NCBI GenBank assembly: GCA_000621425.1
Contig: JHYJ01000003.1
Coordinates: 346,913-410,912, forward strand
DNA: 64,000 bases
Source: Lachnospiraceae bacterium AB2028
GTDB lineage: Bacteria > Bacillota > Clostridia > Lachnospirales > Lachnospiraceae
Direction: 5' to 3'
A program made the position numbers and the translations under genes. Numbering within the stretch: the first letter of the stretch is position 1; each line of letters starts with the position of its first letter. The notes beneath the pieces were generated by a model, which saw only the letters and a program-made list of their open reading frames with translations, was not told where the DNA came from and made no database searches. Positions 25,791 through 33,476 of this stretch are shown piece by piece.

Positions 25791-26813
25791 TCAAATTGAA
25801 ATTCCATACTGCTTAAGCTTTTTTTTGATTTTTTCATCTTTCAACGGATCATATCTTGAATTGCAAAAGTCCAGATGGTAAAAATTACATGCAATACTCC
25901 ATAACAAATTCTCATAGTCGTTATGCATATCCGTAAAATCTTTTTCCTCTAAGCGATAATACAATAATCCAAGAACCGTCTTTTTACGAAATCTGATAGG
26001 AACACCCTCGCTTTTTTCCAATGACGCTATCCATACAACATTTGCCATCTCACAATAATCATCCAGACTGCGACTATCGTCCAGCAGGATTCTGATTATT
26101 GCCTGCTGAAGATTTTCCCAGCCATATTTATTTTTTACTACTTCGTATATTGTTTCTGCTCTGGAAGGACAATCTATGTCATTGTCATCAAGTTCAAGCT
26201 GCGATAAAATCGAATCCACATCAGTAATAACGGATTTTATCTCTTTATCATCAAAGGATAGTCTTTTCAGATATTTCAGTGGCACATCCTTTATAAGCCA
26301 AACTCCATTCAGCGAACGGTAAAACTTGAAACCCCTTTTATACATCCATCCACTCTGAACAATATAGATCACCGGCTTACCATGACGCATTCCGACTTTA
26401 CGAGCAGTTTCTTCATCAGCAGATAAATGTACATACAACCGCGACTTTGGAATAAGTCCCTGCTCTTCAATCGATGATGTATATTTTTCGCCGGTACCAT
26501 GATAGAGAATCTGTGGCGGCTCGACTTCTTCAAGCTCCACATCCACCGGAACTGAATGACCCTGATTTGCCCTGATCAGAGTTTTATCCTCATTAAAAGA
26601 ATACCGCTGCTTTTCATCTTCGGCGACAATCCGCTCCAATCCCTCCATATCGAGTGGGTGAGTTTTATTCACTCCGGCAATAAGCTCATCAACATTTGCC
26701 CAGCCATGCTCGTCGAGAGTAATACCTATTGTCTCCGGTTTATGTCGGAGAATAAGTGATATATATTTACTTGTATTTTTATCGTTTGACATTTTCATGT
26801 TATCAGAGAACAT
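25791..26813 (-). CDS. KptA/Tpt1-type RNA 2'-phosphotransferase with extra C-terminal domain
   Basis: The protein is 340 residues. Residues about 10-185 form a Tpt1/KptA domain: YISLILRHKPETIGITLDEHGW, YHGTGEKYTSSIEEQGLI, YVHLSADEETARKVGMRHG and an IYIVQSG block. These supply the R-H-R-R set used to transfer a 2'-phosphate from RNA to NAD+. Bacterial KptA is normally about 180 residues. Here about 150 further residues (DVDSILSQLELDDNDIDCP...) form a helical domain I do not recognise. Such fusions suggest a role beyond tRNA splicing repair, for example in RNA damage or toxin reversal, which is inference. The ribosome site is weak. ATG 26813 or the internal MKMSN could be the start. Confidence 0.8.
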   Translation of the reverse strand: MFSDNMKMSNDKNTSKYISLILRHKPETIGITLDEHGWANVDELIAGVNKTHPLDMEGLERIVAEDEKQRYSFNEDKTLIRANQGHSVPVDVELEEVEPPQILYHGTGEKYTSSIEEQGLIPKSRLYVHLSADEETARKVGMRHGKPVIYIVQSGWMYKRGFKFYRSLNGVWLIKDVPLKYLKRLSFDDKEIKSVITDVDSILSQLELDDNDIDCPSRAETIYEVVKNKYGWENLQQAIIRILLDDSRSLDDYCEMANVVWIASLEKSEGVPIRFRKKTVLGLLYYRLEEKDFTDMHNDYENLLWSIACNFYHLDFCNSRYDPLKDEKIKKKLKQYGISI

Positions 26814-26883
26814 TGTTTAATTGGTACAAATTTGTCCCTTTTAAAATTCATCCATTTATTGTGGCAGAGACATAAAACTACGC

Positions 26884-27411
26884 TTACACTTTTGACAGCA
26901 TCGCAGCCGCATCTTCCACCGGCACGCATTCCGCAAACCGGTTCGGCCACATCATTTCATTGTAATAACGGTAGGTGGTTTCCGCATCCATATAGTCATT
27001 ATCGAAAGTGGAATTGGAGCCTGCCGGAACAATCACTTTGTAGCCCCTGTCGAAAGCCGACTTTACTGTTGCGTCGATACAGAAGTTTGTCTGCAGTCCG
27101 ATCACCATCAGTTCTTTCTCGCCGGAGCTTTCCAGGTACTCCGCAAACTCCTTGTTCCCGAAACAACTGTTGACATCTTTGATATAAACTTTTTCATTTT
27201 CTGATGGTGCGACCTGGTCGGCAATTTCAAAATCTACATCCCCGACAGAGAAACCGGTACCCGGTCCGTCATCGTGCTGGACATAAATGACTTCAACATT
27301 ATTTTTTCTGGCGGTGTCTATCAGACGCTTGGCGTTTTCAATAAAGCTGTCAAACGCATACAGACGCTCATCCGTTATTCCTTTTTGTATGTCTACGACT
27401 AATAGGATCAT
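26884..27411 (-). CDS. isochorismatase-family cysteine hydrolase
   Basis: This 175-residue alpha/beta hydrolase has the family triad: Asp in MILLVVDIQKG (D7), Lys in VYIKDVNSCF, and Cys in QTNFCIDATVKSAFDRG. Members cleave amide or ester substrates such as nicotinamide, N-carbamoylsarcosine or isochorismate. Which one applies here is not determinable. Start 27411 is chosen because GGGAGG lies 4 bases upstream. The frame extends to 27450 without a ribosome site. Confidence 0.85.
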   Translation of the reverse strand: MILLVVDIQKGITDERLYAFDSFIENAKRLIDTARKNNVEVIYVQHDDGPGTGFSVGDVDFEIADQVAPSENEKVYIKDVNSCFGNKEFAEYLESSGEKELMVIGLQTNFCIDATVKSAFDRGYKVIVPAGSNSTFDNDYMDAETTYRYYNEMMWPNRFAECVPVEDAAAMLSKV

Positions 27412-27447
27412 TTTGCCTCCCTGGAAAAATGGGGTATGTGTATTGGA

Positions 27448-27473
27448 CATTTAGTCCAAAGGGGCTGACCCTC
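27448..27473 (-). repeat. 24-bp repeat copy 2, overlapping a gene end
   Basis: On the minus strand it reads GAGGGTCAGCCCCTTTGGAC then TAAAT, matching the copy at 25217-25240 with few changes. Here it encodes the last residues (GSAPLD) and stop of the 27451-27981 gene. Confidence 0.6.
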
Positions 27474-27981
27474 GATTCTCTCGATTCTCCGGATAATCTA
27501 ATGACGGTATCGGTTCCGGATTAATGCTTATTCCGTAACGCCCCACCGCAATAAAGAAACATGCAGTGGATATTACCAAAAAACCGGATGTAAGCATACT
27601 TATTGTACTTCCAAGCAAAGCATAGGCACCATACTCTTTTGAACCGGATGACCGAGCTATTATTGTCTGTAATAACACGTTGACCCAAGGTGATACTATA
27701 CTGCACAGACAATAAATCCCTGTAAAAATACCAGCTGCCAATCGTCTGGACCTTCCTTCATAGCCCATAACCAAAAACAAAAACAATATCTGTATCAGTA
27801 ACCCTAGCCCCATCAAATATACTGACTCAGGTATTATTTTATGTTCCATCATTGTCACATCTTCGGGTAAAAAAATATTTTGTGTCAACACACATATAAT
27901 GGCTACCGCTAATGCCAGCCCCTGCATGATAAATGAGATTATCATTGGTACTTTTACATTTTTTTCGATCATTATTTTCAT
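27451..27981 (-). CDS. four-TM membrane protein
   Basis: This 176-residue protein has four hydrophobic segments (about 10-30, 52-75, 82-108 and 118-142) and a short polar tail. No family is recognised. GGGAGA precedes the ATG. Its last codons lie inside a short intergenic-type repeat, so the native C-terminus may have been replaced. The region upstream carries the first parS-containing repeat. Confidence 0.55.
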   Translation of the reverse strand: MKIMIEKNVKVPMIISFIMQGLALAVAIICVLTQNIFLPEDVTMMEHKIIPESVYLMGLGLLIQILFLFLVMGYEGRSRRLAAGIFTGIYCLCSIVSPWVNVLLQTIIARSSGSKEYGAYALLGSTISMLTSGFLVISTACFFIAVGRYGISINPEPIPSLDYPENRENRGSAPLD

Positions 27982-28019
27982 GATTAGGTTCTCCCAGTAT
28001 TAGTTTTTGTCCTGATTTA

Positions 28020-28121
28020 TTGTTTCACGTGAAACATTTTAATTTAATTAAAATTCAACCACAAATTATAGATGATAAGATTTCATAATGAACACTATAT
28101 TGTAATAACAGTGTGAAACAT
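28020..28121. repeat. parS-containing repeat, copy 1
   Basis: Order: full parS (28021), TTTAATTTAATTAAAA, TCAACCACA, a degenerate site near 28079 and a half site GTGTGAAACA (28111). The layout matches copies 2 and 3 but the perfect site is in the left position here. Confidence 0.85.
28021..28036. promoter_or_regulatory. parS: parS site 1
   Basis: TGTTTCACGTGAAACA is the perfect 16-bp palindrome recognised by chromosomal ParB/Spo0J, about 13.5 kb left of oriC. ParB loads here and spreads to organise origin segregation with ParA and SMC. Confidence 0.95.
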
Positions 28122-28157
28122 CCATTTTTATATATAAAACATGCCCTGAAAGCCCTA

Positions 28158-29252
28158 TCAATACTCTGTAATATCCCATTCAGCCTTATTATTCAGATAA
28201 ACATCTGTATAAGTTGACTCCCATGTTGAGTGACCTGATGTGAGATTAAAACCAAACATGCCGTATGCTTCCCTTGACCATATATACACGCCGGGATTAT
28301 AATCTATTTTACATTCCCCGGATGGCAGTATCTTCATATCCGAATAATTAGCTATGAAGTAACCTGTCTTTTTTTCTCCCTCTTCGTAGTAATCAAAGGA
28401 TACTATAAATTCTGACTGTTGCTCAGAATTATCTTTTCTGACCATTGTGTAAATTTTGTATACTTCAAAGGAATTTTCATCATACTGGAAATTGAAGTCA
28501 TCATCCTTAATGGTATTCTTTGCAAATTCTATAGCATGATCTTTCAGAATCTGAAAATCTTCTTCGCTAACATCATTTATGTCTGTAACATATTCCTCAA
28601 GACCTTCAACCACATACGTCTTTTCCGTTTCAGTCAGAACATAATCTTTTTTGTATTCTGTAACATTATCTTCTTCATATTTGATAGTGATCGTGTCCCC
28701 GTTACTGAGATTTTCCAGATCAGATGTTGTCATGGGAATGGATTTTACTGCTGAATTGTTAATATCGGAAATTCTTGCAGTAGCGGATCCACTCACACCA
28801 TAATATGAAATAGATATTTTATCAAAAGGATCCAGTTCAATTTTTTCATTTTCCCTGGTTGCCGACGTGCGGCTTGAAAATGTCATCAGTGCCTGACCGA
28901 AAACAGAAAAGAATACCGTTGTAAAAATAGAAAAAACAAAAAGGAGCACTGCAATAACTATAACTATAGTCTTTGCAGTATTTGCTGCCTCAGATTTTTT
29001 TCCCATAGCCCGGCGCTGCTGCATGGCACGACGCTGCCGCATCGGATCATTATTCCGATCCATATCGTCCATTATTTTTTTGATCTGCTCATCCTGCCTG
29101 TCATCCCTTTCACGGTCAGCTTTCTCCTGATACATTTCCGAAATATCAAAAACAGTCCCGCAAAATTCACAGGTTGCCGTCTTTGTATTTGGATCACAAT
29201 TTACTGCTGCTCCGCAGTTGGGACAGGTTAGGGTTTTGAGTTCAATAGCCAT
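28158..29252 (-). CDS. zinc-ribbon membrane protein
   Basis: The protein is 364 residues. It opens with a zinc ribbon (CPNCGAAV ... CEFCG, residues about 9-32), then a charged coiled segment rich in R/D/Q (RDDRQDEQIKKIMDDM), one TM helix (about 92-115) and an outer or luminal domain of about 240 residues with beta-rich DPFDKISISYYGVSGSATAR. Similar zinc-ribbon plus TM proteins are common in Clostridia without known function. AAGGAAT before ATG 29252 fixes the start. Confidence 0.65.
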   Translation of the reverse strand: MAIELKTLTCPNCGAAVNCDPNTKTATCEFCGTVFDISEMYQEKADRERDDRQDEQIKKIMDDMDRNNDPMRQRRAMQQRRAMGKKSEAANTAKTIVIVIAVLLFVFSIFTTVFFSVFGQALMTFSSRTSATRENEKIELDPFDKISISYYGVSGSATARISDINNSAVKSIPMTTSDLENLSNGDTITIKYEEDNVTEYKKDYVLTETEKTYVVEGLEEYVTDINDVSEEDFQILKDHAIEFAKNTIKDDDFNFQYDENSFEVYKIYTMVRKDNSEQQSEFIVSFDYYEEGEKKTGYFIANYSDMKILPSGECKIDYNPGVYIWSREAYGMFGFNLTSGHSTWESTYTDVYLNNKAEWDITEY

Positions 29253-29302
29253 ATTATTCCTTTCCGCCACAGTTCATGTAGCCAACACTCAGTAAATATC
29301 AT

Positions 29303-29821
29303 TCAAATTTTTTCTATGTGTTCTTCGTTATCATAATCCCTATACTTTAATTCCCTGCTGCCGTCTGATTTTACCGTCAGCAATACATCATTTGCATATG
29401 CACCGACAGAATAGAAACCGTACTGCACATCACCGTTCCTGAAATAACCCATCCAGGTCAGCTCAGTTTCTTCCATCATTTTTTCTTCATTAGATCCTTC
29501 CGGTATCATATCAGGCTTGAACAGAAAATATTCAACGATAATCTTTCTTAATTCATAAATCCTGTTTTCTTTGTCGGCCAAAAATTCTTCGTATTTACCA
29601 AAACAGAATGAAGCCTCTGTCGTATCCGGACTGTCAGTATCCAGATACACATCAATCTCATCATCCTCTCCGGTGATAAAAATCTCATAACCATACTCGT
29701 TTACATTCGGACTGCTAAAATACTTAAAACGGCCATATGGTTTTTCAATAATAATCTCATCCTCTTTTGGAGCAGCCGGCTCTTTTTCCTTTTTTGAAAA
29801 TAATTTATCAAACAGGCCCAT
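29303..29821 (-). CDS. hypothetical protein with MGLFD N-terminus
   Basis: This 172-residue acidic soluble protein starts MGLFDKLFSKKEKEPAAP, an amphipathic basic opening followed by a proline/charged linker and a beta-rich domain (YGYEIFITGEDDEIDVYLD). The opening resembles the proteins at 25770 and 32180. TAGGAG lies before the ATG. It is 50 bp upstream of the zinc-ribbon gene. Function unknown. An immunity-like role is only a guess from context. Confidence 0.55.
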   Translation of the reverse strand: MGLFDKLFSKKEKEPAAPKEDEIIIEKPYGRFKYFSSPNVNEYGYEIFITGEDDEIDVYLDTDSPDTTEASFCFGKYEEFLADKENRIYELRKIIVEYFLFKPDMIPEGSNEEKMMEETELTWMGYFRNGDVQYGFYSVGAYANDVLLTVKSDGSRELKYRDYDNEEHIEKI

Positions 29822-29898
29822 TATGGTTTTCTCCTATATCAATCATCAACTACAATCCTACCATAAATACGTATAAATAAAAAGCTGTACGGACTGTG

Positions 29899-29994
29899 GT
29901 GTGAAACAAATTAATTTAATTAAAAATCAACCACAGAATATGGTTTGGAATGTTTCACGTGAAACATTATGTAGTGATAGAAATTGTGAAACAT
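29899..29994. repeat. parS-containing repeat, copy 2
   Basis: Order: half site GTGTGAAACA (29899), AATTAATTTAATTAAAA, TCAACCACA, perfect parS (29951), half site TTGTGAAACAT (29984). Nearly the same spacing as copy 3. Confidence 0.9.
29951..29966. promoter_or_regulatory. parS: parS site 2
   Basis: A perfect TGTTTCACGTGAAACA, 1930 bp right of site 1, in the spacer between a MGLFD gene and a GNAT gene. Confidence 0.95.
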
Positions 29995-30036
29995 GAATCT
30001 ATAATCTGGTTTTAGCCCGTTTTTAAACCAAATTTT

Positions 30037-30522
30037 TTAAAAACTCTTCTCATAGCAGAAGAAATCCTGCTCAAACATATGGCACTCGCCAACTACATTA
30101 AATCCAAAAACCTCATAGGAGCGGATTGCCTTTACGTTTAGCTTGTTCACCAGAAAATGGATTCCCTTAAAACCTCTCCGCTTAAGTTCATCCATACCAT
30201 ACTGAAGCATGATCCTGGCAAGGCCTTTGTTCTGCTCATCGGGACGAACTGCCAGTCTTGCAAGCTCGCCGGACGGAATAAGGTTCTTATCCCAGCATTC
30301 CAAGTTCTCGACATCCTCATCTTTCTCAATGGAAACTGCTGCCTTTATGATCCCGTCTGATTTCAGGACAAAAAGCGCATCCCTTGAAAGATCGAAATCT
30401 ATTGTCTCATCTGAAGGGTATCCCTCATTCCAGGGACAGAACTCCCGGCCGAGCTGCATCCTGTATAGAGCCAGTATCTCTTTTCTGTCATTTTCCTTTG
30501 CTTTTACTATTTCGTATTCCAT
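30037..30522 (-). CDS. GNAT-family N-acetyltransferase
   Basis: This 161-residue GNAT fold starts YEIVKAKENDRKEILALYR. The acetyl-CoA pyrophosphate loop is in LARLAVRPDEQNKGLARIML (Q/R-x-x-G-x-A), and the usual late strand is VFGFNVVGECHMF. The substrate is not predictable. It is 4 bp downstream of a second GNAT gene on the same strand. Confidence 0.85.
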   Translation of the reverse strand: MEYEIVKAKENDRKEILALYRMQLGREFCPWNEGYPSDETIDFDLSRDALFVLKSDGIIKAAVSIEKDEDVENLECWDKNLIPSGELARLAVRPDEQNKGLARIMLQYGMDELKRRGFKGIHFLVNKLNVKAIRSYEVFGFNVVGECHMFEQDFFCYEKSF

Positions 30523-30526
30523 AATC

Positions 30527-30982
30527 TCATCCTAAATTCTTTGCAAAACAGACTGCTCCGGCGAGTTTATCATAGGGCGGGTAATTCTCTATTTTCTCAT
30601 ATCCCCTTTTCTGATAAAGTCCGACTGCATCTGCCATTATCTCCCTGGTCTGAAGTACCGTCCTTTTATATCCCATCTCCGCTGCCCTTTTTTCTATGAG
30701 ATCCATCATTTCCGACGCGATATGTTTTCCCCTGAAATCCGGATCAACCCAGACACGTTTTATCTCTACATCTGTATCGGAATATTTTTTCAGTCCACCA
30801 CAGGCTACGGCTTTATCATCCATATATGCAATAAGCACATCAGTTATGCTTTCAGAAATATTGTAGGGCACGAAATCTTTTCTGTTGGCCAGGCCGCCCA
30901 CAAGACTGCTGTAATAATTTTCCGTTTCTATATAAAAGCGGTGGAAATCCTCATTATTTCCATCTGTCCAAATGAACTGCAT
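30527..30982 (-). CDS. GNAT-family N-acetyltransferase
   Basis: This 151-residue protein has the GNAT core: ACGGLKKYSDTDVEIKRVWV, the acetyl-CoA loop DPDFRGKHIASEMMDLIEKRA, and the closing YQKRGYEKIENYPPYDKLAG. It belongs to the same unit as the next GNAT gene 4 bp downstream. No substrate information. Confidence 0.85.
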   Translation of the reverse strand: MQFIWTDGNNEDFHRFYIETENYYSSLVGGLANRKDFVPYNISESITDVLIAYMDDKAVACGGLKKYSDTDVEIKRVWVDPDFRGKHIASEMMDLIEKRAAEMGYKRTVLQTREIMADAVGLYQKRGYEKIENYPPYDKLAGAVCFAKNLG

Positions 30983-31090
30983 GCTTACCCTTTCTGCCGC
31001 ATTTAAGCAAACACCACATTATGTTTTCTAAACATTGATTTCCTTATTTATCATATTATAATCCTGTCATTATCATATGCTTATTAATTC

Positions 31091-31117
31091 TCCTATTATA
31101 ATAGGAAGAAACTCGTT
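31091..31117. repeat. perfect 16-bp palindrome joined to an AACGAGTTTCTTC repeat
   Basis: TCCTATTATAATAGGA (31091-31106) is a perfect palindrome. It overlaps the reverse of AACGAGTTTCTTC (31105-31117), a 13-mer also found at 32089 and 43140. It lies just past the stop of the GNAT gene at 31129. Confidence 0.7.
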
Positions 31118-31128
31118 CAAAATTTAGA

Positions 31129-31872
31129 TCAATTTACCTCATATGCCACATATTCGTGATCAAATTCATAGCCAAGTTTTTCAGCAAGATGGACCGAATT
31201 GATATTCTGGGCATCCCAGCTGGGATACAGATTTTCATCCAGGCAGCGGAGAATCAAAGCCGAACACGCTATTGTCGCAAGATTTTTCCTTCTCTCATCC
31301 GAAACCGTATCAACCTCTATCTCAATTCCTTCATTGTACCGGCTGTAAGATGATGCCCCGGAAACGATCCTGCCATCCTTTATGATCACCATACCCCTGC
31401 CGATTTTCAGGAATAATTCTTTACTTTCAAATGACGAGACAAAATCTTCCGTTACGGGATTACCCAGGCACTTATCATAAATATCTGCATCTATCCCGTG
31501 GATCTCATAACCTGCCGGCAGCTCATTTACAAATCCCTGTAATTTCTCCCTGTCAAAAACCGTATCCTTCTTTATCGCATATCTGATTACTTTCTTTGCA
31601 CCGGGATAACACTCTTCAATCAGCTCTGCCCATTCTTCATTTTTGGGTACCATGATCACAAAACCCTCAGGCTTATTTTTAACAATTTCTTTATCCGGCT
31701 CTCCGGCATAGAAAGCAAAGCATCCGGCATATGCACATACGGATTTCGGATGATCAGTATTTGTAACAAATACTTTTCCCATTACCTTCTGTAGGCAGGA
31801 ATAGACAATTGTTTCCTGCCAGCCCTCAAAGAGCTTTGTAACAATTGATGTATCTTCTAATTCGTAGATCAT
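31129..31872 (-). CDS. GNAT acetyltransferase of the zwittermicin-resistance-like family
   Basis: This 247-residue protein is longer than simple GNATs, with an N-terminal lobe (GWQETIVYSCLQKVMGKVFV) and a C-terminal GNAT half (GIEIEVDTVSDERRKNLATI ... SWDAQNINSVHLAEKLGYEF). This layout matches the GNAT_acetyltran family (ZmaR-like), which may acetylate antibiotics or metabolites. The substrate is unknown. It is on the minus strand, separated from the GNAT pair by 146 bp that holds a palindrome/13-mer repeat. Confidence 0.8.
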   Translation of the reverse strand: MIYELEDTSIVTKLFEGWQETIVYSCLQKVMGKVFVTNTDHPKSVCAYAGCFAFYAGEPDKEIVKNKPEGFVIMVPKNEEWAELIEECYPGAKKVIRYAIKKDTVFDREKLQGFVNELPAGYEIHGIDADIYDKCLGNPVTEDFVSSFESKELFLKIGRGMVIIKDGRIVSGASSYSRYNEGIEIEVDTVSDERRKNLATIACSALILRCLDENLYPSWDAQNINSVHLAEKLGYEFDHEYVAYEVN

Positions 31873-31965
31873 TTTTACCTTTCCGGCATATTTAATGACT
31901 ATTCGCGGCGATTAATGATTATTGCCTAATTTTGTTTAAAATCGCCTCATTTCTAATTCTACCAT

Positions 31966-32072
31966 ATGTGAAACAAAATTATTTAATTAAAAATGAACCA
32001 CAAAGTATAGGATAAAAATGTTTCACGTGAAACATTATCTTGTAAATATGGTATTATATATGTGTGAAACAT
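31966..32072. repeat. parS-containing repeat, copy 3
   Basis: Order: half site TGTGAAACA (31967), AATTATTTAATTAAAA, TGAACCACA, perfect parS (32019), half site TGTGTGAAACAT (32061). It ends shortly before the 13-mer repeat at 32089. Confidence 0.9.
32019..32034. promoter_or_regulatory. parS: parS site 3
   Basis: A perfect TGTTTCACGTGAAACA, 2068 bp right of site 2 and about 3 kb left of the ParA gene. Confidence 0.95.
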
Positions 32073-32088
32073 AATAACAAAAAGAATG

Positions 32089-32101
32089 AACGAGTTTCTT
32101 C
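32089..32101 (+). repeat. AACGAGTTTCTTC repeat copy 2
   Basis: An exact 13-mer shared with 31105-31117 (opposite strand) and 43140-43152. It is followed by AT-rich TATATTAATAGG, as in the other copies. Confidence 0.6.
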
Positions 32102-32179
32102 TATATTAATAGGCATTAATTGTTACAAAAACGAATATACCGGCCAAAATTAAATCTGACCGGCAAGGAAAAATAAACC

Positions 32180-32667
32180 ATGGGATTATTTGACGCTTTC
32201 AAAAAGAATAAAACGTTTGACCCGGAAAGCTTTTTTGCTGATATTGAAAACAAGGTCTATGATGCGATTAAGAAAGATATAGAATCAATTGTTACAATGA
32301 CAGGTAATGAAGAACTTTATGCAATGGCACTGGTAGCAGATGAAGATTGTGTTTCTGTATATTTTGCTGCAAATACAAAATAGAAATAAAGCTGAATGTC
32401 ATCAAGTCACAGGAAGATGCTCTGGCAAGAGTAGTCGGTGCTTATAAAGAATGGAAAGGCGGAAACGATTTTGGACAGAGATTCCTTATCGGAACCATGT
32501 ACACGAAAATCGGAAACATCCTGATCCTGTTCAATAATGAAACAGGAAAAGTTGAATGGATGGACTGCGAATACGGATACTTCAAAGTTTATGATCAGAA
32601 TCCCAACGGCGTACTTGCAGATTCTATGGACGAGTTCATCGAGAAACTTAAAAAGACAGCAGTTTAA
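32180..32667 (+). pseudogene. frameshifted DUF4303/SUKH-like immunity-type gene
   Basis: Frame 1 (32180-32383) encodes MGLFDAFKKNKTFDPESFF ... ELYAMALVADEDCVSVYF ending AANTK, a DUF4303-like start, then TAG. A -1 shift at the AAAA before that stop continues IEIKLNVIKSQEDALARV to GVLADSMDEFIEKL, which reads like the end of an SMI1/KNR4 (SUKH) domain. The shifted protein would be about 162 residues. A one-base indel, assembly error or recoding would each explain this. DUF4303 and SUKH proteins are often immunity proteins for toxins. Its last base overlaps the next start (TAATG). Confidence 0.6.
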
Positions 32668-33185
32668 TGAAAAAAATTATTTTAGAAACCGAACGGCTTT
32701 TTCTTCGTGAAATGGACATGGATGATTACGATGCACTGTACGCAGTTCTGGGTGATCCGGAAATCATGCAGCACTACCCCTACACTTTCGATGAAGAAAA
32801 AGTACGTGACTGGATAAAACGAAACATGAACCGTTATAAAGATAACGGATTTGGATTGTGGGCTGTATGTCTGAAAGATACCAAGGAAATGATCGGGGAC
32901 TGCGGACTCACACTGCAGAAAATTGATGGAAGGATGCTACCGGAAATCGGTTATCATATTCGTCGCGACTGTCAGCATAAAGGATATGCAAAAGAAGCGG
33001 CAGCTGCAGTTCGTGACTGGGCATTTGAAAATACTGATTACCCTGCCATCTACTCCTACTGCAAATACACAAATGAAACTTCTTACAAAACTGCAGAATC
33101 GATCGGCATGCATTTTGAAAAAGAATATCCTGATGAGGAGAACAAGATTACCCACGTATCAGTGATATATAGAAATGACCTGTAA
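32667..33185 (+). CDS. RimJ/RimL-type GNAT acetyltransferase
   Basis: The protein is 172 residues with the RimJ/RimL opening ETERLFLREMDMDDYDALY, central MIGDCGLTLQKIDG, the acetyl-CoA loop IRRDCQHKGYAKEAAAAVRD and the closing YTNETSYKTAESIGMHFEKE. These enzymes acetylate protein N-termini or small amines. Its ATG shares one base with the stop of the preceding frameshifted gene, so they form a unit with the DUF3781 and SAP genes downstream. Confidence 0.85.
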   Translation: MKKIILETERLFLREMDMDDYDALYAVLGDPEIMQHYPYTFDEEKVRDWIKRNMNRYKDNGFGLWAVCLKDTKEMIGDCGLTLQKIDGRMLPEIGYHIRRDCQHKGYAKEAAAAVRDWAFENTDYPAIYSYCKYTNETSYKTAESIGMHFEKEYPDEENKITHVSVIYRNDL

Positions 33186-33225
33186 ACTGAAACATACAAA
33201 TATAGTAATATCAAAGGAAAGAAAA

Positions 33226-33471
33226 ATGACCAACGAATTAATTGAAAACATAGACAAGGTCCATACTACGGAAATGGGAGTCGAACGGATCAAGAAAAAT
33301 CTTCACCTCTGGAATAAAGACATAGTCGGATGGTGCCGCAAAAAAATTCTGGACCCGGAAGCAGTGATCACCAGAAAAGGCAAAAACTGGTATGTAGATA
33401 TTGCCGGCTGCATCATCACAGTAAATGCAAACAGCTATACAATTATCACCGCACACATAAAGGACAATTAG
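33226..33471 (+). CDS. DUF3781 family protein
   Basis: The protein is 81 residues, starting MTNELIENIDKVHTTEMG, then GVERIKKNL ... DIVGWCRKKI and ITVNANSYTIITAHI at the end. This is the compact DUF3781 pattern, a small Firmicute family of unknown function. AAAGGAAAG before ATG 33226 sets the start. The frame extends upstream to 33175 but has no ribosome site there. It ends 5 bp before the SAP/DUF6434 gene. Confidence 0.75.
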   Translation: MTNELIENIDKVHTTEMGVERIKKNLHLWNKDIVGWCRKKILDPEAVITRKGKNWYVDIAGCIITVNANSYTIITAHIKDN

Positions 33472-33476
33472 TAAAA

